The position numbers and the translations under genes are program-made. From Polyodon spathula (lineage: Eukaryota; Chordata; Actinopteri; Acipenseriformes; Polyodontidae), in contig NC_054538.1 in the NCBI RefSeq assembly GCF_017654505.1, forward strand, positions 51,466,489 to 51,530,488: DNA of 64,000 bases, written 5' to 3'. Positions 50,475 through 63,270 of this stretch are shown here, piece by piece. Each line of letters begins with the position of its first letter. Positions within the stretch are counted from its first letter, which is position 1. The notes below the pieces were generated by a model, which was given only the letters and a program-made list of their open reading frames with translations, was not told the DNA's origin and made no database searches.

Positions 50475-50964
50475 TTCCTCTTTTAAGAGGATGCTAATCT
50501 GAATTTTTTTCTCCAGTCATCGCAAATGACGCTGGAGGTGAAGTAGCCTATTAGGCATTTAAATGGGACTACTACTACTACTAATAATAATACTAATAAT
50601 AATACTAATAATAAAGTAGATTGCCGCCCTAGTCACAAGCCATGTCAACTTGGTCACAGTTTATCATACAAATCTGTGTCACCAAGTTGACATTTGACAA
50701 GTTTCTTGCGTAAAAATTGCAGTTACAAAAAAGACTCCATCTCACTGTAATTTTAGATCAAAATATACAGATAATCTTTTACTTTTCTGTACAGTTTGAA
50801 TATTTTAAATATATTGACATGGTATGTTTATCAATTCTACATACATTACATATATATAAAAATAAAAAAACAACAAGAATTTCTCATCATCTCACTGTTA
50901 GCAGAGTGGTTGTCGTTTGTCCAATTTTCTTTCTTTGTACGATTTTTAACCAAAACGAGCATGA

Positions 50965-51012
50965 TGGGCCAAATGGCCTCCTCTCACTAGTAAAATGAGG
51001 TACGTTCTTATT
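50965..51012 (-). repeat. Fragment of the AACATAAGAA dispersed repeat
   Basis: GGGCCAAATGGCCTCCTCTC then a decayed start region ending GTACGTTCTTATT, reverse orientation. Confidence 0.55.
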
Positions 51013-51510
51013 TATGGTGCATTGGGGTGTTGTTTTGACGGAGGCATTTGGCTTGAATACGCTTAAACAGAATTCTGTTCTAATAGCACGTAAAAGGAAG
51101 GCATCTACATTAGTGGCTTGTTTGTTTTAGAAACGTAGCATTTAAATATCATGCTTAACTTTGAATGTTTCACTATTAAATTGCATACATTAGCAGCATT
51201 TTTAGTAAAGCAGTTCTTTGCCAGAATTTCTCTTTTTTTTTTTTTTAATCCACTGAACTAATTTTATTCAATTATTTGGAAGTGGCAATTTTCAAAATAT
51301 CTAACACTTTAAAATTGTAAATTAAACACAGTGTTAAAATTAGGAAAACCCTAATGCAACACATTACTGTATTCATTAAAAAAAATGGTTTTAGTGTACA
51401 TGAATCACAGGCTAGTCTAGTTTAGCATTATACTGTGCTTACTTGTTTTACTTTCTAAAAGATTTTAAAAGTATATATTCATGGAGGTGTTATGTTATAT
51501 GTGATTTTTT

Positions 51511-51655
51511 AAGAACATAAGAAATGTTACAAACAAGAGGAGGTCCATTTTGCCCAATTTGCTCATTTGGTTGTTTATAAATCAAAGCATGAACCTCATC
51601 AAGCCATTTCTTGAAGTACCCATGTGAATCAGCTTCCACAACAGTGTTTCATTTT
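51511..51655 (+). repeat. AACATAAGAA dispersed repeat
   Basis: AAGAACATAAGAAATGTTAC, AAACAAGAGGAGGTCCATTT, then CATCAAGCCATTTCTTGAAG and GTGAATCAGCTTCCACAACA. Same family and same plus-strand orientation as the copy at 16076. Confidence 0.75.
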
Positions 51656-53109
51656 TTCATTCCTTACCAGTGTTCCCTCTAAGGCTAAAATGCTCGCTCA
51701 GTTTATTAACTTCTGCAAGTTATTATCAAAGCTATCAACCTCAAATCGAGACTCTCTGATTTCCCTCTGTAAAAATTAGTCACGTTAGTGCACAGCTCGC
51801 TCGGGCACCAGCGAATCTACCGGTACAGGGTGGGCGAAGCAGGCATTTCGGTGATTCTGCCTCTATAAAGAGTGCTGCTCATGAACTTTACAGTTTTTAT
51901 AATTGAATACTAAAACCACTGAAGCACAATCCTCCTTCATTATTTAGAAGTACAAATAATCCGGTAAACATAAATAAAAATCACAATACTCACACTTTGA
52001 CGGTTTTTGATTTTTTTCCCTTTTAAAAAATGACCATTTCAGAAATCACATAAAGCACTTTGAAACGGTTAAAAATGTAATTAGCACATTAGTCGAAAAT
52101 ACGCATTTAAGTGTATAAAAATTAAAGAAGACATACCATGTCCATTTTTTTTTTTTTTTTTGCGGGTTTATTCATCGTATGACTCACTCATGTCTCTGCT
52201 GAAACTCAACATGGCGGCTGCACCAACGAATTAAAAAAAGCATTGTTTCAGCAAGACAGCTAAAAGAAATCGGATTATCTATAACAGAAAGGTGCGATAG
52301 TATTCTTACAGTTTTGCAGTGATTCGCGTGAACATGTACGAGTCAATACCATTAAATATCATACTACCAGCTGTAAACACAGTAGTGAACCTGTTTTAGA
52401 ACATCCAGTCAGTCAGCGTGCCTTTATTATATTTTATCCTAGCTATTATAATGCCAGTAAAACGCTAAACTTAATTTCTGGAGTACTGTACATAGGTTTA
52501 CTCTCACCTTTATTTGTAGACTGAACTACTGTGTTAGTGGAAGACTGAAAATATGATTCACACAACTGTGCTGGACATTTGGGTTTCTGAACTGTTGCAA
52601 TATAATTCGTAGGTTTCCTGCAAGTGATGTCTATAAACATTATGACAGATCTGAAGTGTCTTCAGGTGCTTTAGTTACAATTACAGCAGCAAGAGTCCGA
52701 TTGTCATATTCCACATGACAACGGCATGCCTGTGTTGAACCGGTTTACATACAAGATGTTCCTGTGTATGCTGGTTTTAAGAAAGTATATCATGGAAATG
52801 TCACTTTCCTGTTATCCGTTCCGAGGGTGAAATACACATGGCACACGTTTAGAAGTCTGCTGTTCACACTGGTCCACTCATCTGACATGACAATAATTCA
52901 AATGTATTTTATGCGTGCCCACACAAAATGGGGTGTTGCCCCCTGTGGCAATGTTGCCCCACCCGTGTGTATTTCGGGGTTGTATGTTGTGTGTTAATGT
53001 TGGTGTATAGTCACTGGTACATGGGATATAATATGGATTATATTTAAAATGTCTGTATTTAGGCACGAGGATTGCACAGTACTTCATGTGCAAATAAAAT
53101 GTAATTGCA

Positions 53110-55065
53110 CTTATTAAATCACGTGCAGTTGTACCGAGACTCCAACTGAATGATTGATTAGCAATCGAGTCTCGCTATAGTAGCATCTTTTCACTCACTC
53201 GGGGTCGTGTGTTCGGTGAGTGGAGAACAGGTGTAGAGAGGAGAAAGTAAAAACGTAAATTAAGTTAACTCACCGTGTTTGTCTGTCTGTTCAGTGTTAG
53301 TACGTTGTTTGTCTACTTATTTTGGCCTCAAGTGCCGTGTCCTGTGTTTTGTTTGTCTTTCAACCTTTTATTTGCTGTTTGTTTAATCATTATATGCTGA
53401 GCACAACCAAGCGCTCAGCTTCACCAAACACCACCTCTCTGTGTCTCTTCTGTGTTGGTTCCTGTTTATGCTCTGACGTCACCCACTACAGCCGTCTTTG
53501 TGACACCCCCTCATTTTTTTGTTCAAATAAACATATATACAGGTTTGTGATAACGAGCAAAGGTATTGGAACTGTAATTCTCCCTCCCAACCAGACAAGG
53601 CGCTGTGCAAGGCTTGTTGTATGTGTTCCCCTCAACTGGTGGACCCGACGGTAGGTGAAAACCGGAAGCCGGCCATCTTGGGGAAAGTGTGTAGCTGCAA
53701 GTACTCTAAACAACTCCATTGCGATCAGACACAGGTCAAGCTGCAATTGGATAGACCACAGCAACGGGCTAATTGCAATTAGATTTGATGGTACAAAGGG
53801 GATGCAGTTGTGCGAGCACAGCCCCTTACGTTAATGTTTTAATGCACCAGAGCTCGGTTTTTTCTTTTTTTGTGTTTGTTTATGTTTTAGAGGAGGAGTG
53901 AGAGACCCAGGAGCTGTAGCTACAGAGCCAGCACTAAACCCTGAGAACAATCCTTCACGGCACAAGCACAGCAGGAACACGAGCACCACGTCCCCTGGAC
54001 CTACAGATCACAGTTTCGTGCTCAGAGGATTGTAGTTTTGGAGTGTTTTTCATTTGGGACTGCGACCCACCTTATTGGCTTCCCCTATACCAGGGGTCAG
54101 CAAGTGGCGGCCCGCGGGCCAATGGCGTATCATTTGAGGTTTGGTGGCGGCTCCTCTGAGTTTCTTTATCAATGTATTACATTTAAAAAAACATTAAATT
54201 AGATCCGCTGCCTTGGCACTTGCACAGCCAGCTTCTGTGTTGTTGCTGGAGTGATTTTCTCACACTTGTTCATGGTTGTTACGCAACAGTTCCAAGACAC
54301 ACAGCCAACATCACGTGGAAATACGTAGTCAATGCTTATGCAGTAACTGTATGCGAAGTGCTGAGCCAGCGGAATGACAGCGGTGAAGCTGGCCAAATTA
54401 AATAAATTTTAATTTGAGAAATGTTTTTTTTTTCCCCCCCTTGATGGAAGCAAAATATACAGTTTAATAACTGCATGTAATGTTAAATGGGAATAGATTA
54501 AACCTGCATTTGTGTGTTATGACTGCTTTTAGTGGGAATCCACGTACCTTCAAATACTATTTGCGCACTTATTTTTCGTTGGAGTTTTTTTCTTCTTTGA
54601 GAAACAGTACTGGGCAGCTAGTAAATGTAAATGAAACCCATTTAAACAGTTATCTTTGCTGTTGCAAAGATAAGCACTGTTTGGATTGTGTGGTTTCACA
54701 CTGCGATTTCAGTGTTATTTAAGATTGTTGACTGAAAAGACGATAGCGGCGGTATAGCAGTAATAGTTAGTTCAAAGATTTCCATTTTTTAAAATAAATA
54801 CAGTATAATTGTACTCTATGCTTCGCCCAGTGTGTTTCTGTAAGGTGTACTACAACCTGACAATTGAGTTAAAAATTGTTCAGTTTTGTGGATGGCAGCC
54901 CAGAAGCTGTTTTGTGGGCCGCTACAGCAGCCCCAGGTTATGCCGAGGTTGCCAACCCCTGCCCTATACCAGTGTTGGTATAGGGGCAACTGTTTATTAT
55001 TTGTTAGTAGTTTAAATAAATATGGATGATTTGCATTGGGAACATTGCCTGGACAGTCCTTTTGT
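53110..55065 (+). repeat. Probable LTR or retroelement leader interrupted by a hAT MITE
   Basis: A non-coding segment richer in GC than its surroundings (GAGTCTCGCTATAGTAGCAT near 53168, TCTGACGTCACCCACTACAG near 53474, AGGAGGAGTGAGAGACCCAG near 53892). It continues across the hAT MITE into GTATAGGGGCAACTGTTTAT and AATAAATATGG (possible polyadenylation signal). It precedes the Gypsy fragment at 55830, so it could be that element's LTR. I found no second copy to prove it. Confidence 0.3.
54091..54961. mobile_element. Non-autonomous hAT element with 8-bp target duplication
   Basis: 871 bp. The left end CAGGGGTCAGCAAGTGGCGG and the right end, reverse-complemented, CAGGGGTTGGCAACCTCGGC, form a short inverted terminal repeat. 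CCCTATAC is duplicated exactly on both sides (54083-54090 and 54962-54969), the 8-bp signature of hAT transposition. GGCCCGCGGGCC near the left end and GGGCCGCTACAGCAGCCCC near the right are typical subterminal sequence. No transposase is encoded; internal open frames are short. Confidence 0.92.
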
Positions 55066-55829
55066 ACACCACACCACAAGCATAAGTACGTAAAAATACC
55101 AACACCGACTAACAGGTCGCTTTACCATTGGCTAAATGCCAGAGACAGGGGAGGGGAACCACCCTGTGTTAAGGGGTACTTCACATCTGGAAGCTCTCTT
55201 GGTGGTCACGTGGGTTAGTGGTAATAGCCTGTATCCATGGAGATAAACAGGACTACCTCTTCACTAAATAAATGTGATGGTAGGCCGTCATACCCGCCAT
55301 GTAATCGTGGCTGTGGCAAGAAGGCTGCCGCATCCAGTTATTTTGGGTTGAGAATGGCCACATTTTGAAATAGAGCTAAATAAAATGTGAAAGCCAGTCT
55401 CAGGTAAGACCATGGGAACCCCAAGAAAACAAAACAGAAGCAAAGGGTGGAACGATGGGAGGGAGCATCAATGAGACACGAGTTTGGTAGGAGACCTTAA
55501 TGTCTCCAACGCCAGGGAAAGGGGATTGGGATTCAGTGGGACCTGCCTGGCTGGGTTACAGTGACCCCTAGTGATGAAGCTACAATAGCCCCACTTGATA
55601 TACCGAAACTCTGGGACCGAGATGTTCATCTAATGTGGGAACAAAAAAAATGACCCTAAACTGGCTAACATCTGGGGGCAGGTTCGGTCTCGAGGGGAAG
55701 GAAGTAGATGGCAGTCGGCCACACACACCCTCAACACACTGTATTTCACGCAGTTGCTGTATAGGGTATATCATTCCCCAGTCTATTTGAAGTGAGATCA
55801 TGTGGTTGGCTCACAATATCCCTTGTTCA

Positions 55830-56850
55830 GGACATCCAAGTAGCAAAAAGACTCGGGAATGAATACTGGTGCAATTTTATAGGGCAGGAGTATATAGTGA
55901 GGTGACAAGGTATGTAGCTGCATGTCCGGAATGCCAGCAAGTAGCACCGCGGTGGGTTCGCCCAGCCCCGCTGGTCCCACTGCCCCTGATAAATATTCCC
56001 TTTGAACACATTGCTATGGATATAGTGGGCCCATTGAGTGGATATACGCATATTTTAGTAGTAGTGGACTATGCGACAAGCTATCCAGAGTCAATACCGT
56101 TGAATTTAAAACAGACTCAGCATCGCCAAGAATAACAGTACAATAAACAAGCACGGATTCTGACTTTTCAGCCAGGAGATAAGGTACTGTTGTTATTTCA
56201 TACAGTTTAGATTCCAATGTAGGCTTGGTGGCAGGGACCACATGAGGTGATACGGGCAATTCATAATATAATCTGTGAAATTAGACAACCCGTTTGCCAA
56301 AATAAAACTGAAATTTATTAGATTAATTTGCTAAAACCCTGGAAAGAATGGGAGGCCCTGTTTATAGCTAATAACAGCTTAGAAGAGGATTTTGGTCCCA
56401 CTATTAATCCACCCACTACAGTTAATATTCCGATGGGGGAAGAGTTACTTCCTGATCATGAGCGTGAGCTCTTCAAGTTGGTGAAACAGTTTGGCGATGG
56501 TTTTTTTCTAAATTTCCCGGTAGGACTAATGTTATTAAACATGCTACTATTACTCTACCAGGTGTCACAGTCAGAGAGAGATTCTGGATTCCAGAAAGCA
56601 GCAGGGGTGCAGTTGGCCAGGAGGTGAGGGATATGCTGGAGCTTGGAGTCATTGAGCCTTCCCGAAGCGAGTGGTGCAGTCCAATCACGATGGTGGCTAC
56701 AAAAGACAGCTCTACTTGGTTCTGTGTGGATTTTAGAAAGGTCAATGCCATCTCCAAGTCTGATGCATATCCCATGCCCTGAGTTGACAAGGTCCTCGAC
56801 CAACTGGGACAGGCACGGTTAATCTTGACTTTGGACCTAAATAAATGTAT
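55830..56850 (+). pseudogene. Gypsy-like pol fragment with integrase upstream of RT (Gmr1-like)
   Basis: The plus strand reads first integrase: GHPSSKKTRE, QFYRAGVYSEVTRYVAACPE then CQQV (zinc-finger Cys pair). The catalytic core follows with FEHIAMDIVGPLSGYTHILV and VVDYATSYPESIPLN. Next is the integrase C terminus (LTFQPGDKVLLLF, INLLKPWKEWEAL). A linker (ELLPDHERELFKLVKQFGD) leads into the RT start: PGRTNVIKHATITLPG, LELGVIEPSRSEWCSPITMV, STWFCVDFRKVNAIS, TLDLNK, where the fragment ends. Ty3/gypsy elements normally have integrase after RNase H. Integrase-first order is known in the deuterostome Gmr1-like group. Frameshifts and stops show it is dead. Confidence 0.85.
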
Positions 56851-58801
56851 TTACTACTATAGGCTGCACAATATACACAAGAAATAAATCAGATGAGAGC
56901 GCAAATTCATTTATTTGCTGTGCTTACTATCGTTTGCATACACATTTTAACAAGACAGTTTTTTTTTTTTTTTTTTTTTTACTAATTAGGCAACGTTTAG
57001 CTGAATGGATTGTTAATTTGAGTTGTTACCGGAAAACGTACATTACAGTATAAAAAAATATTTTAACTCAATTTAAGCTTTGTGGTTTTGGTATTCACGA
57101 GCTTTACCGTTTCAGTAGTAATTTGTAACAAACCTGTTTCTGACAAATCTGCATATAGCATTTACTTCAGTTTTACCGCAGACAGTACCAACATTTTTAT
57201 AGCCGACTGTGGCTACCATTTGTCTAATTACACAAGCCTCTATCAAAGTGCCAGACCCAAAATTACTTACTAAGGATTGTTTCCAACAGTTATCTGACTG
57301 TTTTTGATTCATCAAACCTTTATTTCATGTTTGACTGCCATGCGACATCACTTCATTTAAAATAGTGACTTTTTCACAATCTGAAAAATTGCTTTTAACA
57401 CACGTTAGCCTCATTTGTATACATTGACTACAGCAATCAGAAACTGCAAGTGATTCATTAGATGTTTTAAGAGTAAATTAAGGGATGGTTTTTACAGTCT
57501 CAAGTTCACACTGCCTCGGACCTCTTCTTGTCGGCGCCGCACAGCTCACATCCAGGTATTTTGTAACGTTTTTATGCACAGGTAGAAACTGTTACTGTAA
57601 TGGCAAATTAATTTAGATTAAATCTTCAACATAGAAGGGGAAATCTAACTATACTTTTTATTTTGATATGAAAACCCTTTCACCATGTGATAGCCCTACC
57701 CTGCTTTACCATGTACACACTCAGATGTTCTGTAATAAAAAAAAAAAAAAAAAAAAATGTGGAATATACTCTATTAAAGTATAGGCCACAAAGTCGGCAG
57801 CTTTACTGTGTCGAATTATTGAGGAGGCAGGACTCCTAACTCTTCCACTTTCAGTATCCAGCAATACCAAATATTATACATATGATAAATTAGGGGCAAC
57901 GATATCCCCGTTACAACAAAGTCGAACAGAAACAAAAAAGGTTTCCTCATTGCTACAGAAGTAACAAAATAATAATTTACAAAAACAAAATATAACATTG
58001 CATGTAGCTTTTCATTAAAAAGTAACCTAGAAAGTACAATCTGACATTGAAAGCCTTGGCTCAATACAATGCTGGTTAATTTCTCCATCTGGGGAGTAGG
58101 TGAAAGCTGGACCAACTTTCTACTCAGTTGTAGGCTTCAAGTTTTCTGTGGTTCTTCAGACACGAAAGAATTTTTATAGAAGTAAACAAGGAGGGTCATG
58201 TAGTCCCGTACTACATCTAATTCATCAATATTATTTGAAAACAGTTTTAGGCAGGTTTTGCACTAATGTAGATGCCACCTATTGTTGGTAAGATCTTCAC
58301 GTTAAGAATAAACTGGTAAACCCAAAACTATCAAAATCACTCTCCTTTCAGTCCAAATTATCAATCTTTCCCCCATCTAATCCACCAATATATGCGTGTT
58401 GCCTCGACCTGTGAATAGCTGATGCTTTATGAGGACTATGGCCCATTCTGTAGGACAGACTTTACTGCTAATTCAGACTCCGTAACTTTGGTTGAAAGAA
58501 TGAAGGTAATGATTGATCAATGTTTTGGAGAGATACCTGGCCAATTCAACTACTTTGCAGACTCAAAAGTCATATCAGAACCATGCAGAGTTTGTCTCGT
58601 CAGTTCTTTTTCTAACTAACTTGCACTTTGTACCCCATCTTATGTAAAAGGGCAAAGTAACTGAATATGCGTGGTCAAGGAAGACTGTTCATACTAGTTT
58701 TGAAATACACCAGACCACTAATACTGGTAATTTGCTTGAATGCAACTGCAATATTTTGCTTTGGAAATACATGATGATGTTTTTGTGCACCATTCATTCA
58801 T

Positions 58802-58839
<38 letters not shown>

Positions 58840-60562
58840 CAAACTTTATAGGAGTAACGTATGACCAACTAAAATGACATGTAGTCAGTTTTGCACTAAA
58901 AGGTGTTGGCTGTTTACTAGTTTATTTTTTACATTCACCAAAGGTTGCTTCACACAAGCTGTCTCTCCCTTGTGGTGAGATCAGAGTGAAATAGTCATGT
59001 TCCTGCCAGTTGCAGCAAGCGGTTACAAGTACATGTTAAAGCTCTATTATAGTTCACGATGCAAACAGAAAAAAAATAACAAAAATAAATTTAAAAAAAA
59101 AGAAATCAGAAATCACCTGATATTTTCATTGATTCTTATGCAATACCAAAGAATCAAAGAAAACTATACTCTATCTAGACACTACTTTAACCTTTTTGCA
59201 CAGTGGTGACTATCCTCTCAAACATCCCTTGTGAAGTCACACGGGAGTAGAAATCTATGTTGCACACAAAGTTGCTGTGTAGAGAAATGCATAACTGAAC
59301 GCAAAACTGTTTGGAAAATCATATTGCTCTATGTCATGAAACATCCATGCACAGGACAGTATTACTGACAGTACACAAACTGTTTTCCAGCTGGGATAGA
59401 CATGGGACCACATAAAACAGGCAGACCACTCCCGAAGGGCTTTCACTCAGGACACAAAAAATGCAAAATCGACCATAATGTCCAACAATGCTATGGTTTC
59501 CATAATTCTCAAATAATGCTAGATGGTACAATGGTACAGTTTGCATAATTTCCAACAATGGTATACCATAATGGTAAACTAAGAAAACCATACATACTTT
59601 ACATTATTTTGAATTCTGACTATGTTGAGATGTCATTATCAGTGCTGCACCTTTGTTGCACCCTGTTAACATAATTCTTTAAGAAGTTTTAGCTTAACAT
59701 ACTTTATTTTCCCCATTAACTAATCAGCTATAAAACCCATAAATAACATCAACCAAACCAAAATATAACTGTAATTAAATACAATGTGACAGTCTGATTT
59801 AGATATGGTCATATTCCACACGCTACTTTTTATTCTTGATCTTTTCTGAATTTTAGACCCTTGGAACGTCATAAATCGAAATGACATCTTTTGTGAAACT
59901 GAACTTGAAAACTCCTTTCACTGACAAGTGAAACTAAGAAAATATACACTTCTGACATAACAGAAAGTGAATACAAGCTACCATTTCCGAGTTCCTAATG
60001 CGTATCAGGTTGTAAATGCTTATAATTGTGTAACTTATTACATTTGTTAGCTACCAACTTAACAAAATATGATAAACAATATCACTCTCCGGGGTAAATA
60101 AATAAATAAATAAAAATACAGGCAGCTTCCACAAACAATAATAAGCTTGTTTGTATTATATAACATTGTTAATTTTCCAGAGTGCACTCGAGTACTTTCT
60201 CTTTACTGAAGTAGTCCTGTTTCCAGGGGTATCTTATAGCCGTTTAAATAAAATGTACAGAACTTACTGTAACAACACTCCATACAACCGATTGCCGGTA
60301 CTCTTACCGGTAGGAAAAAAAACACACAAGAATCACCACGTATTTTGTACGTTTATTTTGAACGTCAACCAACCTCCACATCAACGCTTTTTTAAAGCGC
60401 TCTGACTTTTATACTGTAGTTACTGTATTAACCTCAAGTTTAATATGTTTTAAAAATATTTCCCCCCACCAGACTCTTGCCGTACAGTAAGTATTAACAT
60501 AGTATCTTGCTAGATACAGTGTATAAATGAGATCATTCTTGAGGACGAGATATGTTACTTAC

Positions 60563-60605
60563 CACTTGCATTCTGAGACAAGGTTGAGACTGACGTCTGC
60601 CCCAT
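60563..60605 (-). CDS. phactr2: phactr2 exon 1 (coding part, start codon)
   Basis: ATG at 60605-60603 opens a 43-nt coding segment reading MGQTSVSTLSQNAS plus one base, followed by a good splice donor (G|GTAAGT, GT at 60562-60561). The split codon G|TT is completed by the exon at 27862, giving V-D-G-L-E-K. The peptide is very close to the N terminus of the long PHACTR2 isoform as I remember it. The start context has G at -3 and G at +4, which is favourable. A second ATG 16 nt upstream lies in another frame. Exon 1 is 32.7 kb from exon 2. The transcription start is not visible, and no TATA box or CpG island is obvious just upstream. The gene may have other first exons that I could not find. 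Confidence 0.92.
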
Positions 60606-60621
60606 TTCTTGCTCGTTTCAT
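60606..60621 (-). promoter_or_regulatory. Upstream overlapping ATG in phactr2 leader
   Basis: An ATG at 60621-60619 lies 16 nt before the main start, in a different frame. It reads MKRARNGADVSLNLVSECK across exon 1. After splicing to exon 2 it meets TGA at once (TGC AAG TGT TGA). Its context is poor (C at -3) compared with the main ATG, so leaky scanning is expected. Whether the ATG is transcribed depends on the unknown start site. Confidence 0.4.
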
Positions 60622-60982
60622 GGGCCTATGTACCAACAATCATGCAGTCTCTGAAGATCTTTGGTAATGTAGCCGTTTCGAGAACGTTATCCTAAATTTC
60701 ATTTCACCTTCTTTTTCCCCCGTACTTTAGCAGTGCTGTCTAACTTCAACGCTCGCTGCAACACAGTTTACCCACGGTTTCAACATAGTTGAATTCCTGT
60801 CATCCTTTATGCAGATTACTGAGGTCAAAGATCACAGAGAAGGGAGTCCCCCTAGCTGGTACAACTCGCACAGCCTTAACTTGTGAAACGTGTCTTCACT
60901 ACAGAAGACATACAGAATGAGCACATTCTTCTACAAATAACTTAGAAGATAATGAGTCTAACTGTCAGAATTGCAATGACAT

Positions 60983-61592
<610 letters not shown>

Positions 61593-63270
61593 TATGTATA
61601 TATTATGGACCAAACATGCTCTTCTGTTAGCCCACATTGCCTGAAGCCAAACTTTTTGATTCCTTTAATACTTTTTCCTTCAAATATACAGCACAATTAT
61701 TATTGTTACTATTACTGTTATCATCTTTAGAAAAAAGTTATACATAGGTTTTCATCAGATTGTTTTAGTGTAAATTACAAACATTCTGTTGTTATGACTA
61801 TTTTATCCCACAAGGTTCCTTGGTATGTTTATATTGTAGCATTATGTGAAAACAGACCATGTTTATTTGCTTAATTCCCTAAGGTAGCCTGGGCTGTACT
61901 CCCTCCCACCTTTGAAACCAGTCTGCCTGACTGTGGTTCTAGATTAGAGGTCTAGATTAACCAGCTAATAAATGATGTGGCATGTTGATGCAATGTTCAT
62001 GCATTCTTTCACAGGAAATTACCTCACTAAGGTAGCTATGGATCACAAGACCTGGTAAAACAAATTCATTTTTATTATAGTATGTATATAGCTGTGAGAG
62101 GCAGACTTTCACAGTGAATATACAATCTACTGTTTTTACAGTTAGCAGGTAAATACGGAAATAACGTATATTTCAATGTAATGGTAAAATTAGTTATGCA
62201 AGAGGTCATTTTAAGACTTTTTCATAGATGTTGTGATATTAACTTTTTTTTTATTTCTGAAAAACCCATGTGACTGTTTATGGATCATTTATAATTTTTA
62301 CTTTTAATATGGAAAATATTGTGGATTAAGTAAGTCAGTAATAGGGTCCTTTATCTGTTTTGAAAAATGAACCAGACGCACATTGAAAAGCGATAAACAA
62401 TTAAAACTGCTCGCACATACTCATGCTTTATCAACAATTTAAAAATGTGTTTTATATAAATATCCAAAAGAAGACACTCTTCAAAGACAAGCAGCTATGA
62501 CCACCACAGCAGCATAAAATACAAAACTCCTTTGTGTGCACTGTGTAATGAATAATAGCATATCTGAGAGGCCATACTGTATTTGTCTAAGTGTGCTGCC
62601 TCAAGCTCTCCGTCTCGGGTTTCTTTTCCTGTGCTCTAATGTTTCCCCAGGAATTCCTGTTCTTGGCAGTCCCTGTTCTTACCCTCTCAGTAATTACTGT
62701 ACATGCTGGGTGGTGCTGTGAGCAGGAAGTTACAGCCTACTTCTTCAAAACAGAAGAAACTGCCTTTTCCGATGGCTCAATATTGTTTCATTATTAAAGC
62801 TACATAACATATTCAAAACAGTAACTAAATTTGTCCTCCTTCAGCCTCAGTTGACTAGTTAAAAATAGCAACATTAATTTTAAAATGAAGATAAAAAGGC
62901 AGTCCAGCATATTCAGTCTTGATTGTATGGCCATAAGCTAACTCTCTCTTCCACTGCTGAACAAACTGGAAATGATTGGTCTGGTAGACAATTTGGAAAA
63001 AGAGATTTGTAATACAATATAAAGTGGTTGCTGGTTTAATTAAGGGCATTACATTTTCAGCACCTAAAAGATGATTTTGACAGAGAGATTAAGTGCCCTG
63101 GGATTCAATTATTTGATCGCCTCTTAAGTTGATATGTCTTCAATTTAGCAAATAAAATCACCTTAAAGAACCAATATACAGTAAAGATGCCTTAGTGAAC
63201 AAACATAACTTGACTTGCATGGGCTTTAATTAGTCATTCTCAACCACCTATGTTGTTCAAAAGAAGAAAA

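Larger units (their letters stand above)
27863..60562 (-). other. phactr2: phactr2 intron 1 (32.7 kb, repeat-rich)
   Basis: Very long first intron holding most of the mobile elements in the window. I see nothing I can name in about 27.9-29.9, 30.2-30.44, 35.2-35.9, 36.2-39.19, 39.25-39.66, 40.95-42.3, 44.6-46.83, 50.41-50.96, 51.66-53.1, 55.07-55.83 and 56.86-60.56 kb beyond AT-rich sequence and mononucleotide runs: T at about 56961-56980 and 58806-58832, A at 57738-57757 and about 46110-46131. Confidence 0.8.

Noticed and set aside
50474..50492. CCTCTTTTAAGAGG as a histone 3' stem-loop
   Set aside because: The stem sequence lacks the GGC...GCC base, no histone gene is nearby, and short palindromes of this kind are expected by chance.
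57490..57560. GC-rich patch TCGGCGCCGC between AG and GT as a plus-strand exon
   Set aside because: It is short, has no recognisable protein, and neighbouring exons are not seen.
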